Shown here: positions 1 through 7,775 of the stretch, piece after piece
Position numbering within the stretch: the stretch's first letter is position 1
Layout of the letters: every line of letters begins with the position of its first letter
Source: Deltaproteobacteria bacterium
Lineage (GTDB): Bacteria > Myxococcota_A > Polyangia > Haliangiales > JADYYK01
Assembly (NCBI GenBank): GCA_020853705.1
Contig: JADYYK010000211.1
Span: 1 to 44,051 of the forward strand
DNA: 44,051 nt
Direction: 5' to 3'
Program-made: the position numbers and the translations under genes
Notes under the pieces: generated by a model
Told to the model about the DNA's origin: nothing
Seen by the model: only the letters and a program-made list of their open reading frames with translations
Database searches by the model: none

Positions 1-1030
<1,030 letters not shown>

Positions 1031-1034
<4 letters not shown>

Positions 1035-1696
1035 GCGACGGCGGCGACCCTGGCCCTGGCCCTGGCCCTGGCCCTGGCCGGCCGTCGTTCCCCAGCCTGG
1101 GCGGGGTGGCGCGCGGTGCGCTGTCGCGGCCCAGCTGGTGGGGCGTCGATCGCGTCGTGCTCGAGCGCAAGGTCCTGGCGATCGCGCCGCAATTCATGGT
1201 GTTCGACGCCGAGGGCGCCCTGCTCCTGTTCTGTCAGCACAAGCTCCTGACCCTGAAGGAGGACCTGCGGGTCTACGCCGACGAGACCAGGAAGACGGAG
1301 CTCCTGACCATCAAGGCGCGCCAGATCATCGACTTTTCAGCGGCCTACGACGTGGTCGACACCCGCACCGGCGACAAGGTGGGCGTGCTGCGCCGCCGCG
1401 GCCTGAAGAGCCTGGTGCGCGACGAGTGGCAGCTGTGCGACGCCGACGATCGACCTTTCGGCAAGCTGCAGGAGACCGGGGCGGCGCTGCTGAGGCGCCT
1501 GCTGCCGATCCCGCAGCGCTTCCAGCTCCAGCTCGGCGACGAGGTCGTCGGCGTCATCAAGCAGAGCTGGAATCCCTTTGTTTTCAAGGCAGAAATGGAT
1601 CTGTCGCTGGACACCATGGGGCGCCTCGACCGCCGCCTCGCGCTGGCGATGGGGCTGCTCCTGATGGCGATCGACCGGCGCCAGACCTCGATCTGA
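1031..1696 (+). CDS. LURP-one-related / Tubby C-terminal-like protein
   Basis: 221 aa, started at the ATG that overlaps the mutase stop codon by four bases. After a (Pro-Gly)5 tract at residues 7-16, the body has the repeated beta-strand pattern of the LURP-one/phospholipid-scramblase-like Tubby fold: VLERKVLAIAPQFMVFDAEG, LLFCQHKLLTLKEDLRVYAD and QIIDFSAAYDVVDTRTGDKVG. These proteins are usually soluble 12-stranded barrels with a central hydrophobic helix; here MGRLDRRLALAMGLLLMAID near the C-terminus could be that helix. Biochemical function is not established for bacterial members, and a lipid-binding role is only a guess. Coupling to an acyl-CoA mutase is noteworthy but may be incidental. 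Confidence 0.7.
1048..1077 (+). repeat. (CCCTGG)5 in-frame microsatellite
   Basis: Five exact hexamer units inside the start of the LURP-like gene, encoding alternating Pro-Gly. Gain or loss of units would change the linker length without shifting the frame. Confidence 0.9.
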
Positions 1697-1723
1697 GCGC
1701 CCCCCACAACCTGCTGATATTGC

Positions 1724-1753
1724 TTGAAGCCACCCCGCGCACGGGTCTAGGAT
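1724..1753 (+). promoter_or_regulatory. Putative sigma-70-type promoter of the IHF/HU gene
   Basis: TTGAAG (1724-1729) and TAGGAT (1748-1753) are separated by 18 bases, giving four of six matches to each vegetative consensus. A start of transcription near 1760 would leave a leader of about 36 bases before the ATG at 1796. It would also exclude the in-frame GTG at 1760 as the initiation codon. Confidence 0.45.
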
Positions 1754-1795
1754 GTCCTCGTGGAGCGCGAAAAGAGCGGTGCCGAAGCCCATGTG

Positions 1796-2146
1796 ATGAC
1801 CAAGTCCGATCTGATCGACCGCATCGCGGAGAAGCTGAAGCTTCCTCGCGGTAAGGCCGAGGAGGTCGTCAACATGGTCTTCGAATCGATGGAAAACTCC
1901 CTGAAGCAGGGGGAGCGCATCGAGATCCGCGGGTTTGGCAGCTTCGAGATCCGCAACTACAAGGCCTATGAGGGTCGCAACCCACGCACCGGCAATCCGG
2001 TCGAGGTGCAGCCCAAGCGCCTGCCCTTCTTCAAGGTCGGCAAGGAGCTGAAGGAGCGCGTCAACAACGGCCGCACCACAGCCGATGGCGCCCCCGCCGC
2101 CGACGCCCCCCCCAGCACCCCCGGCAACGGCCCGACCACCACCTAG
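1796..2146 (+). CDS. ihfB: IHF/HU-family DNA-bending protein (IHF-beta-like)
   Basis: 116 aa from the ATG at 1796, which gives the classic N-terminus MTKSDLIDRIAEKL; an in-frame GTG at 1760 would add 12 unconvincing residues and sits at the predicted transcription start. The family signature is complete: GERIEIRGFGSFEIRNYKAY followed by GRNPRTGNPVEV, whose Pro at the arm tip intercalates and kinks DNA, then FFKVGKELKERVN. The family binds as a dimer and bends DNA in nucleoids, promoters and recombination complexes. IHF is a normal cofactor for sigma-54 promoters, which is relevant to the regulatory island at 10310-15840. A low-complexity Ala/Pro/Thr tail of about 20 residues extends past the usual end; such tails occur in high-GC species. 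Assignment to IHF-beta rather than HU rests on the N-terminus. Confidence 0.88.
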   Translation: MTKSDLIDRIAEKLKLPRGKAEEVVNMVFESMENSLKQGERIEIRGFGSFEIRNYKAYEGRNPRTGNPVEVQPKRLPFFKVGKELKERVNNGRTTADGAPAADAPPSTPGNGPTTT

Positions 2147-2152
2147 CCGGTC

Positions 2153-2683
2153 GTGTCTCCCGCCGGCGATCGCTTCAAGTCCGCATACGACCTCGTGGTC
2201 CAGCGGATCGAGGCGCGCTACCACATCCCGGTCAGCATCAGCGACGTGCTCGACCCCAACACCGGGGACTTCGACGGTCTACGCATCCTGGTGGACTACG
2301 ACCAGGATCTGGAGAGCGCGCTGTTCGTGGTGGCGCACCTTTTCGGCCACACCGTGCAGTGGAACATCTCGGCGGAATACCGCGAAGTCGGCCACGACCT
2401 GTCGATCGGCAAGGGCCCCGAGCAGCTGGCCAAGATCTACGACTACGAGAAGAACGCCACCCGCATGAGCCTGCAGCTGATGCACGAGGCCGGCGTCACC
2501 GACCTCGACCAGTGGCTGTCCGACTGGTGGGCCGCCGACTGGCGCTACCTCGAGCACTACTACAAGACCGGCGAGAAGCTCGACTTCCGCAAGCTCCTGG
2601 AGCCCGGCAAGGCGACCCCGCTCACGCCCATCCCCATCCCGCCCTTCACCCCCCAGAAGTGGCTCTCGCGCTGGTCCTTCTAG
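2153..2683 (+). CDS. ImmA/IrrE-like protein with degenerate zinc-peptidase motif
   Basis: 176 aa from a GTG six bases after the IHF stop, so probably co-transcribed; no in-frame ATG lies nearby. The layout resembles the ImmA/IrrE (DUF955) metallopeptidase core: a helix with VVAHLFGHTVQW at about residues 59-70, then a second helix, YEKNATRMSLQLMHEAGV, resembling the ExxAxxFAxxLLMP segment of that family. The expected HExxH is HLFGH, so the two zinc-ligand histidines are kept but the catalytic Glu is Leu. This suggests a binding or regulatory role rather than proteolysis. The Trp/Tyr-rich end (DQWLSDWWAADWRYLEHYY) is not something I can assign. The family call is by motif spacing only and may be wrong. 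Confidence 0.5.
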   Translation: MSPAGDRFKSAYDLVVQRIEARYHIPVSISDVLDPNTGDFDGLRILVDYDQDLESALFVVAHLFGHTVQWNISAEYREVGHDLSIGKGPEQLAKIYDYEKNATRMSLQLMHEAGVTDLDQWLSDWWAADWRYLEHYYKTGEKLDFRKLLEPGKATPLTPIPIPPFTPQKWLSRWSF

Positions 2684-2705
2684 CTCCCTCGCCCTCCGCC
2701 ATTCC

Positions 2706-2747
2706 CTGTCGCCTGTCGCCTGTCACCTGTCGCCTGTGACCTGTCTC
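2706..2747. repeat. Six tandem 7-bp repeats (CTGTCNC type)
   Basis: Units CTGTCGC, CTGTCGC, CTGTCAC, CTGTCGC, CTGTGAC, CTGTCTC fill the gap between two convergent genes. A shorter run of the same core (CTGTCTC, CTGTCC, CTGTCCC) sits at 6965-6984 inside the ABC operon. No rho-independent terminator is visible here. Confidence 0.85.
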
Positions 2748-2764
2748 TTCTTCCGTCTCCAACG

Positions 2765-3556
2765 CTAGCTGGTCTGCCCCAGCAGCTGCCGGTGCTCGCT
2801 CGCGGTCGACCTGACCGCCTCGACGCCGTCCATCAGCTCGTCGAGCTGCCCGCCCAGCTCCGCCGGCGAGTGCATGGTCAGGATCTGGTCGCCGATCAGC
2901 CGGAAGGTGTTCTCGATCAAATCCAGCTGCGCGCGCGCGCCCTGGGTGTACTTGCGCAGCTCGGCCAGCTTCGCCTGCCGCGTCATCAGGACCTCGAGGT
3001 TCTTCTTGGCGGTCCGGCGCAGCTGCGGGTCCTCCTCCTTCTCGGCGGCGCGGGTGTAGCGGCGCAGCTCCTCCTCCAGATCCTCGAAGGCGATGTTGGC
3101 CAGGTACTGCTCGTAGCGCGTGGTGTTGACCGCCAGCTCGATGTAGCCGTCGACCAGCTTGTCGAGCTTGAGCAGCTCGGCGCGCAACAGATCGAGCGTG
3201 AACTGCGGGTTGTCCTCGGCCTGCTTCAGGATCTCGCGCTGCTTGTCCTGCAGTCGCCCGACCCGCGCCACGTCCTCGGGCCCCAGCAGCTTGAGCAGCT
3301 CGCCGCGGCGCGCGCGCGTCTCGGCCTGCTCCTTCTCGTCGTGCACCTTGTCGAACCAGGTCTTCTGCAGGAGCTTCGAGCCCGGCGCGTTGAGCATCCA
3401 CATGGCCTCGAGCCCGGCGCCGATGGCCAGCGGGATCCAGGTCCCGGTGACCACCGCGACGGCGCCGACCGCGCCCATCAGGGCGTAGTTGTAGATGTTG
3501 TGGAAGGCGTACTTGGCGTACGGGCGCCGCTTCTTCTTGTCGCTGGCGTCCGCCAT
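2765..3556 (-). CDS. Inner-membrane-anchored coiled-coil protein, last gene of the ABC operon
   Basis: 263 aa. Residues about 20-55 (NIYNYALMGAVGAVAVVTGT and what follows) form one or two hydrophobic helices near the N-terminus. The remaining 200 residues are charged and almost wholly helical with heptad-like spacing (for example LGPEDVARVGRLQDKQREIL and AKLAELRKYTQGARAQLDLI). No catalytic motif is visible and I do not recognise a named family. The ATG overlaps the stop of the upstream ATPase gene by one base (TGATG), so translation is coupled to the transporter. This suggests a structural or regulatory partner of the ABC complex on the cytoplasmic face of the membrane; that is inference from position. 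Confidence 0.75.
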   Translation of the reverse strand: MADASDKKKRRPYAKYAFHNIYNYALMGAVGAVAVVTGTWIPLAIGAGLEAMWMLNAPGSKLLQKTWFDKVHDEKEQAETRARRGELLKLLGPEDVARVGRLQDKQREILKQAEDNPQFTLDLLRAELLKLDKLVDGYIELAVNTTRYEQYLANIAFEDLEEELRRYTRAAEKEEDPQLRRTAKKNLEVLMTRQAKLAELRKYTQGARAQLDLIENTFRLIGDQILTMHSPAELGGQLDELMDGVEAVRSTASEHRQLLGQTS

Positions 3557-4383
3557 CAGCCGTCCTTACCGGCCTTGGGCGCCTGCGAGGCGTACATCAT
3601 GTCGAGCACCCTGCGCTCGACGTCGCGGAACTCGTTCGACGCCTTGAGCTTGGGATCGCGACTCTGGAAGAACGGCACGTCGACGCGGTGCAGGATGGTC
3701 GCCGGGCGCGGCGACAGCACGAAGATGGTGTCGGCGACGTAGACCGCCTCCTCGACGTCGTGGGTGATGAACAGGATGGTGCTGTCATCGCGGCGCGAGA
3801 TCTCCAGCACCAGCGACTGCATCTCCCAGCGCACGAAGGGATCCAGCGCGCCGAACGGCTCGTCGAGCAGCAGCACGCGCGGCTTGTTGACCAGGGTGCG
3901 CGCGATGGCCACGCGCTGCTTCATGCCGCCCGACAGCGACTTGGGCAGCTGGTGCGCGAACTCGGTCAGGCCGACCTTGCCGATCACGTCCATGGCGCGC
4001 TCGCGGCGCTGCCGGGCAGGCACGCCCGCGATCTCGAGGCCGTACTCCACGTTCTGGATCACGGTGCGCCACGGGAACGAGGTGTACTGCTGGAACACCA
4101 TGCCGCGATCGCGCGACGGCCCGTCGACCCGCACCCCGTCGAGCCGGACCTCGCCGCGGGTGGCCGGCTGCAGCCCGGCCACGGTGCGCAGGATCGACGA
4201 CTTGCCACAGCCCGATGGGCCCAGGAAGACGACGACCTCACCATGCCCCGGCTTGTCGGCGATCTGCAGCGACATGTCGCGCACCGCCTCGATCAGGGTG
4301 CCGGCGCGGCCGCGATAGACGACGGACAGGTTGTCGAGCTCGAGCTTCGGCACCTTGGCCGCATCGGTTCCCACGGCCGCCAT
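3556..4383 (-). CDS. ABC transporter ATPase, NitT/TauT/SsuB class
   Basis: 275 aa. All nucleotide-binding motifs are present: Walker A GPSGCGKSS (about residues 54-62), Q-loop MVFQQYTSFPW, signature LSGGMKQR, Walker B LLLDEPFGALD and switch-His FITHDVEEAV. The FPW after the Q-loop and the VYVADTIFVLSPRPATI segment are typical of the nitrate/sulfonate/taurine group of importers. The protein would sit under the permease at 4383-5306 and energise import. Its start overlaps the permease stop by one base, and its stop overlaps the next start in the same way. The substrate cannot be deduced from the ATPase. Confidence 0.95.
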   Translation of the reverse strand: MAAVGTDAAKVPKLELDNLSVVYRGRAGTLIEAVRDMSLQIADKPGHGEVVVFLGPSGCGKSSILRTVAGLQPATRGEVRLDGVRVDGPSRDRGMVFQQYTSFPWRTVIQNVEYGLEIAGVPARQRRERAMDVIGKVGLTEFAHQLPKSLSGGMKQRVAIARTLVNKPRVLLLDEPFGALDPFVRWEMQSLVLEISRRDDSTILFITHDVEEAVYVADTIFVLSPRPATILHRVDVPFFQSRDPKLKASNEFRDVERRVLDMMYASQAPKAGKDG

Positions 4384-5306
4384 CAGTGCTTCTCCCGCCA
4401 GGGGAAGAGGATCTTGCTCAGCGTGTTGATGGCGACGTCGGTCAAGATCCCGATCAGCCCGATGACGATCAAGATCGCGAACGCCATCTCCGGCCGCGCG
4501 TGCTGCAAGCCCAGGTTGACGATGTAGCCCAGGCCGGGCGGGTCACGCATGTTGACCTGCTCGGCCAGCACGATATAGGTCCACGAGATCGCGTTCATGA
4601 CGCGAAACGCATCGAAGATGTCGGGCAGCGACGCCGGCAGGAGCACGCTCCAGATCACGCGCGGCCGGCCGGCGCCCAGGGTATAGGCGGTCTGGACATA
4701 CTCCTCCGGCACCGCCCGGATCGCGGTGACCACCACCGGCAGCAGGTACACGAACACGCCCAGCCACAGGAACGCGATCTTCTGCCCCTCGTAGATCCCG
4801 AACCACACCAGCGACAGCGGGATGAAGGCCGAGATCGGCATGTAGCGGAACGGCGCCACGATGGGATCGAAGAAGCGGTTGATGGGCTCGAAGGCGCCCA
4901 TCGCGACGCCCAGCGGCAGCGCCACCGCCACCGCCAGCGCGAACGAGATCATGATGCGCTTGGTCGACACCCAGATCGCGCTGGGCAGGCCCTGGTTGAA
5001 CCACAGATCGAGGATCGACCGCAGCGTCTCGCCCGGCGACGGCAGGTCGCGCGGCTTGACCATCCCGGTCGCGGTGACCAGGAACCACAGCGCGATGAGC
5101 AGCGTCGGCCCGGCGATGGCCAGGCCGGTGCCGACGCCGCGCGGCAGCGGCGCCCGCAGCGCGAACCAGCGCTCGTTGCGGGGCGCCAGCGGCCGCGCCC
5201 GCCCGCCCTTGTCGACCACCTGCTTGTCGGGGTCGGCCTTGGGCAGCTGCGCGGACGGTGCCGCTGGGGAGGCCGCGACCTCCTTCTCGGGTGGCTCCAT
5301 GCTCAC
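4383..5306 (-). CDS. ABC transporter permease, NitT/TauT/SsuC class
   Basis: 307 aa from a GTG immediately after the stop of the binding-protein gene; an ATG at 5300 would give a protein two residues shorter and is equally possible. After a long Pro/Lys-rich cytoplasmic N-terminus (about 60 residues), there are about six membrane helices. The cytoplasmic coupling (EAA) loop EYVQTAYTLGAGRPRVIWSV followed by LLPASLPDIFDAFRV is characteristic of binding-protein-dependent permeases. A homodimer with two copies of the ATPase is the usual arrangement. The unusually long N-terminal cytoplasmic tail could contact the coiled-coil partners encoded on either side. Confidence 0.93.
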   Translation of the reverse strand: MSMEPPEKEVAASPAAPSAQLPKADPDKQVVDKGGRARPLAPRNERWFALRAPLPRGVGTGLAIAGPTLLIALWFLVTATGMVKPRDLPSPGETLRSILDLWFNQGLPSAIWVSTKRIMISFALAVAVALPLGVAMGAFEPINRFFDPIVAPFRYMPISAFIPLSLVWFGIYEGQKIAFLWLGVFVYLLPVVVTAIRAVPEEYVQTAYTLGAGRPRVIWSVLLPASLPDIFDAFRVMNAISWTYIVLAEQVNMRDPPGLGYIVNLGLQHARPEMAFAILIVIGLIGILTDVAINTLSKILFPWREKH

Positions 5307-6962
5307 TTACTGGGCGCCGAGCATGACCTTGATGTCGGTGCGGCGGTTGGCCTGGCGACCCGCCTCGGTGGTGTTGGGCGCCACCGGGTTCTTGGGGCCG
5401 AGGCCCAGGGTCTTGAAGCGCGCCTCGGGGATCTGGAAGTTCTTCACCAGGTAGTCCTTCACCGCGTCGGCGCGCTTCTTCGACAGCTCGATGTTGACGT
5501 CGGTGCCGCCCTTGGAGTCGGTGTTGCCCTCGACCTGCAGGTAGGTGTTGCCGAACGAGACCATGGTCTCGCCCAGGGCATCGAGCATGAACTCCGAGCC
5601 GGCCATGATCTCGGCCGAGCCCGGCGAGAAGTTGATCGACAGCTTCTTGTTGAGGATGCCCTTGTCCTTGACGTTGGCCTTGCTGGTGGCCGGCTTGACC
5701 GAGGGCTCGACCACGGCCTGGCCGGGGTACAGCGGCGCCAGCGCGGCCACGAAGCGCGCGTCGACATAGTCCTTGGCGTCGACCGCGGCCTGCGTCTTGC
5801 CCAGCCGGCGATAGACCTGGTAGGCGGAGTTGAACAGGGTCTCGAAGTGGGGCTTCGAGCCAGTCAGGCCGTAGAACTGCGCGTTGTCGGCGAACGGCGT
5901 CAGCTTGAGGCCCGACAGCATGGCCTCGACGTCCTCGGGCGTCAGCTTGAGGCCGTCGGCGACCTTGGCGTAGGCTGCGGGCGGGTTGTCCTTGATGGCG
6001 TCGATGCCCTGGAACCAGCCCAGCACGAAGTCACGCATGCTGGCCGGCGCCTTGTCGATGATGGCCTGGCGCGCGACCAGGGTGTCGGCGATGACGTTGG
6101 TGGCGGCCGAGGTCGACACCAGCATGTGCGCCTTGTCGCCCAGCGCGGCCTGGGCCTCGCTGAGGAAGGGCTCCCACGACACCATGGCGTCGACCGAGCC
6201 CGAGGTGAAGGCGGTCTTGACCTGCGCCGGCTCGTTGAAGATCTTCAGCGAGACGGTCTTCTTCTCCTCGTTGCTGAGGCCCGACTGCGACAGGAGGTAC
6301 AGGATCAGCCAGTGCGACGGCGAGAACTCGATGACCGAGACCGACTTGCCCTTGAGGTCCTCGACCGACTTGATGTCCGAGGTCGACACCACGCCGTCGC
6401 CGCCGCGCGACCAGTCCTGCATGATGATCGACTTGGCCGCGACCTTGTCGGCGCCCAGCACCGAGGCCTCGCGCGCCCACGAGTCGACGGTGTCCCACAT
6501 GATGTCGATGTCGCCGGAGCGGAAGGCGGCGAACTTGGTGGTGGGATCGTCGAAGATCTTGAACTCGACCTTGAGGCCGAGCTTGTCGTAGATGCTGCCC
6601 TTGGCGGTGGTCATGCCGCCGTTGGCGACGATGCCGGGGGAGTGGCCAGCCCAGGTGTTGATGGCGACGATCAGCGGGCGATCCAGCTTGCCCTCGCCGA
6701 CGCTGGCGGCGGTGACGCCGGTGACGCCGGTGCGCGGCGGATCCTGGCCCGCGCTGTTGACGCCGGTGAAGCTGTCCTTGTCATAGACCGAGGGCTCGGA
6801 CGGCTGCGGCGAGCCGCTGACCGAAGGCTTCGGTGAACCTGCCACCGGCGTCTTCTTCTTGGTCATGCTCTTGAGCTTGCCTCGGTACATGTACAGCGTG
6901 AACCCGAGCACGCCCAGGATCACCACGGTCAGAAAGATCTTCGCGAACGGCGTCAGCTTCAT
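5307..6962 (-). CDS. Membrane-anchored ABC substrate-binding protein fused to an OmpA peptidoglycan-binding domain
   Basis: 551 aa. Order of parts: an uncleaved N-terminal membrane helix (KIFLTVVILGVLGFTLYMY, residues about 8-26); a Ser/Pro/Thr linker to about residue 70; a NMT1/TauA-type periplasmic binding domain from about 95 to 410 (PLIVAINTWAGHSPGIVANG, FRSGDIDIMWDTVDSWAREA, TAFTSGSVDAMVSWEPFLSE); then an OmpA/MotB-like domain from about 440 (LSINFSPGSAEI, NTDSKGGTDVNIELSKKRAD, ANRRTDIKVML). The OmpA part keeps the TDxxGxxxxNxxLSxxRA pattern that binds diaminopimelate in peptidoglycan. The product would therefore tether the importer to the cell wall instead of diffusing in the periplasm. 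It lies 32 bases after the upstream coiled-coil gene and directly abuts the permease. The ligand is unknown. Confidence 0.9.
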   Translation of the reverse strand: MKLTPFAKIFLTVVILGVLGFTLYMYRGKLKSMTKKKTPVAGSPKPSVSGSPQPSEPSVYDKDSFTGVNSAGQDPPRTGVTGVTAASVGEGKLDRPLIVAINTWAGHSPGIVANGGMTTAKGSIYDKLGLKVEFKIFDDPTTKFAAFRSGDIDIMWDTVDSWAREASVLGADKVAAKSIIMQDWSRGGDGVVSTSDIKSVEDLKGKSVSVIEFSPSHWLILYLLSQSGLSNEEKKTVSLKIFNEPAQVKTAFTSGSVDAMVSWEPFLSEAQAALGDKAHMLVSTSAATNVIADTLVARQAIIDKAPASMRDFVLGWFQGIDAIKDNPPAAYAKVADGLKLTPEDVEAMLSGLKLTPFADNAQFYGLTGSKPHFETLFNSAYQVYRRLGKTQAAVDAKDYVDARFVAALAPLYPGQAVVEPSVKPATSKANVKDKGILNKKLSINFSPGSAEIMAGSEFMLDALGETMVSFGNTYLQVEGNTDSKGGTDVNIELSKKRADAVKDYLVKNFQIPEARFKTLGLGPKNPVAPNTTEAGRQANRRTDIKVMLGAQ

Positions 6963-6964
6963 CC

Positions 6965-6984
6965 CTGTCTCCTGTCCCTGTCCC
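6965..6984. repeat. Short CTGTC-type repeat at the ribosome-binding site of the binding-protein gene
   Basis: CTGTCTC, CTGTCC and CTGTCCC in tandem. Read on the coding strand this is GGGACAGGGACAGGAGACAG, immediately upstream of the ATG at 6962, so part of it (GGAG) doubles as the Shine-Dalgarno. It resembles the repeat at 2706-2747 at the other end of the operon. Confidence 0.7.
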
Positions 6985-6994
6985 GAGGTGGTGA

Positions 6995-7663
6995 CTACTC
7001 CTTCGGGGGCTCCTGCAGCTTGGGCGAGGCGTGCACCACCCGTGCGATGGCCTCCTCACCGAAAAACTCGAGCACCTGCTGCACCTGCAGCTTGGCCTCG
7101 TTGCTGGCCTGTGTGGCCAGGTTCTGCTCGTCGATCGAGGTCTGCATCAGCTTGCGCAGATCGACGATCTCCTGGTTCAGCACCTCGATGCGCTTGGATG
7201 CATCGGCGAGCGTGCGCTGGGTCTCGGCGGCCTCGCGCTGGATATAGGCCTCCAGGGCCTGGATCTCCTGCGCGCCCGCCTCGATGAGGTCGTCGATGGG
7301 GTAGCCGAAGGCCTTCAGCGAGGCCTCGACGATCTGACGCTTGATGGCGACCGGGGTCTCCACCGGCAGCGTCTTGAGCAGCTCCTGGGCGCGCACGACG
7401 CGGCCCTGCTCCTCGGCCGAGATCCCCGCGGCCACGAAGATGCGCGGCAGATCGAGCTGGCCGCCAGTGGCGCGCGGGAGGTCCCCCTTGAGCTCGACCG
7501 GGGGCGGCGGCGGCGGCGCGGCGGCCGCGGGCTTGTCCTCGGCGTAGCGCTTGATGAGGTCGTCGACCGACTCCTCGCTCACGGCCGGCGCCTTCTTGCC
7601 GCCGTCCTCGTCGACCACGAACCACCCCATGACCCGGCGCCCCAGCGACTTCTTGTCAGCCAT
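6995..7663 (-). CDS. Soluble coiled-coil protein, first gene of the ABC operon
   Basis: 222 aa, not recognised. No signal peptide or membrane helix. A Pro-rich stretch (AAAAPPPPPPVEL, about residues 46-58) precedes a helical domain (RIFVAAGISAEEQGRVVRAQ and the following ELLKTLPVETPVAIKRQIV). A long predicted coiled coil runs through about residues 130-205 (EIQALEAYIQREAAETQRTL, IEVLNQEIVDLRKLMQTSID). Being first in a five-gene operon whose other genes are a complete importer plus a membrane coiled-coil protein, it is probably a cytoplasmic assembly or regulatory partner. GGAGG lies seven bases upstream of the ATG. Confidence 0.75.
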   Translation of the reverse strand: MADKKSLGRRVMGWFVVDEDGGKKAPAVSEESVDDLIKRYAEDKPAAAAPPPPPPVELKGDLPRATGGQLDLPRIFVAAGISAEEQGRVVRAQELLKTLPVETPVAIKRQIVEASLKAFGYPIDDLIEAGAQEIQALEAYIQREAAETQRTLADASKRIEVLNQEIVDLRKLMQTSIDEQNLATQASNEAKLQVQQVLEFFGEEAIARVVHASPKLQEPPKE

Positions 7664-7677
7664 GCTGCCTCCGCGCC

Positions 7678-7711
7678 GCGCAAGATATCATAGCCATTGA
7701 ACCTTTTGCGC
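7678..7711 (-). promoter_or_regulatory. Putative promoter of the ABC operon with flanking dyad
   Basis: On the minus strand GCGCAA (7711-7706) and TTGCGC (7683-7678) form a perfect 6-bp inverted repeat spaced by 22 bases. A TATGAT hexamer (7692-7687) inside it resembles a -10 box. No good -35 hexamer is seen, which would suit an activated or repressed promoter. It lies 15 to 48 bases upstream of the first gene. Confidence 0.35.
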
Positions 7712-7775
7712 TACCCTGGCATCCCCGCGTGCTGGGACGCGTGACCCCAGCGCTCGGTGGGGGTCAGGACCAGGG

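Noticed and set aside
1760..1795. GTG at 1760 as start of the IHF gene
   Set aside because: It coincides with the predicted transcription start and the extra 12 residues are absent from the family; MTKSDL at 1796 is canonical.
4215..6836. 873-aa plus-strand open frame
   Set aside because: Antisense to the ABC permease and binding-protein genes, with low-complexity Arg/Gly/His composition and no motif.
7719..7735. TGGCATC-type sigma-54 site on the plus strand
   Set aside because: The -12 GC is out of register by one base and no plus-strand gene follows.
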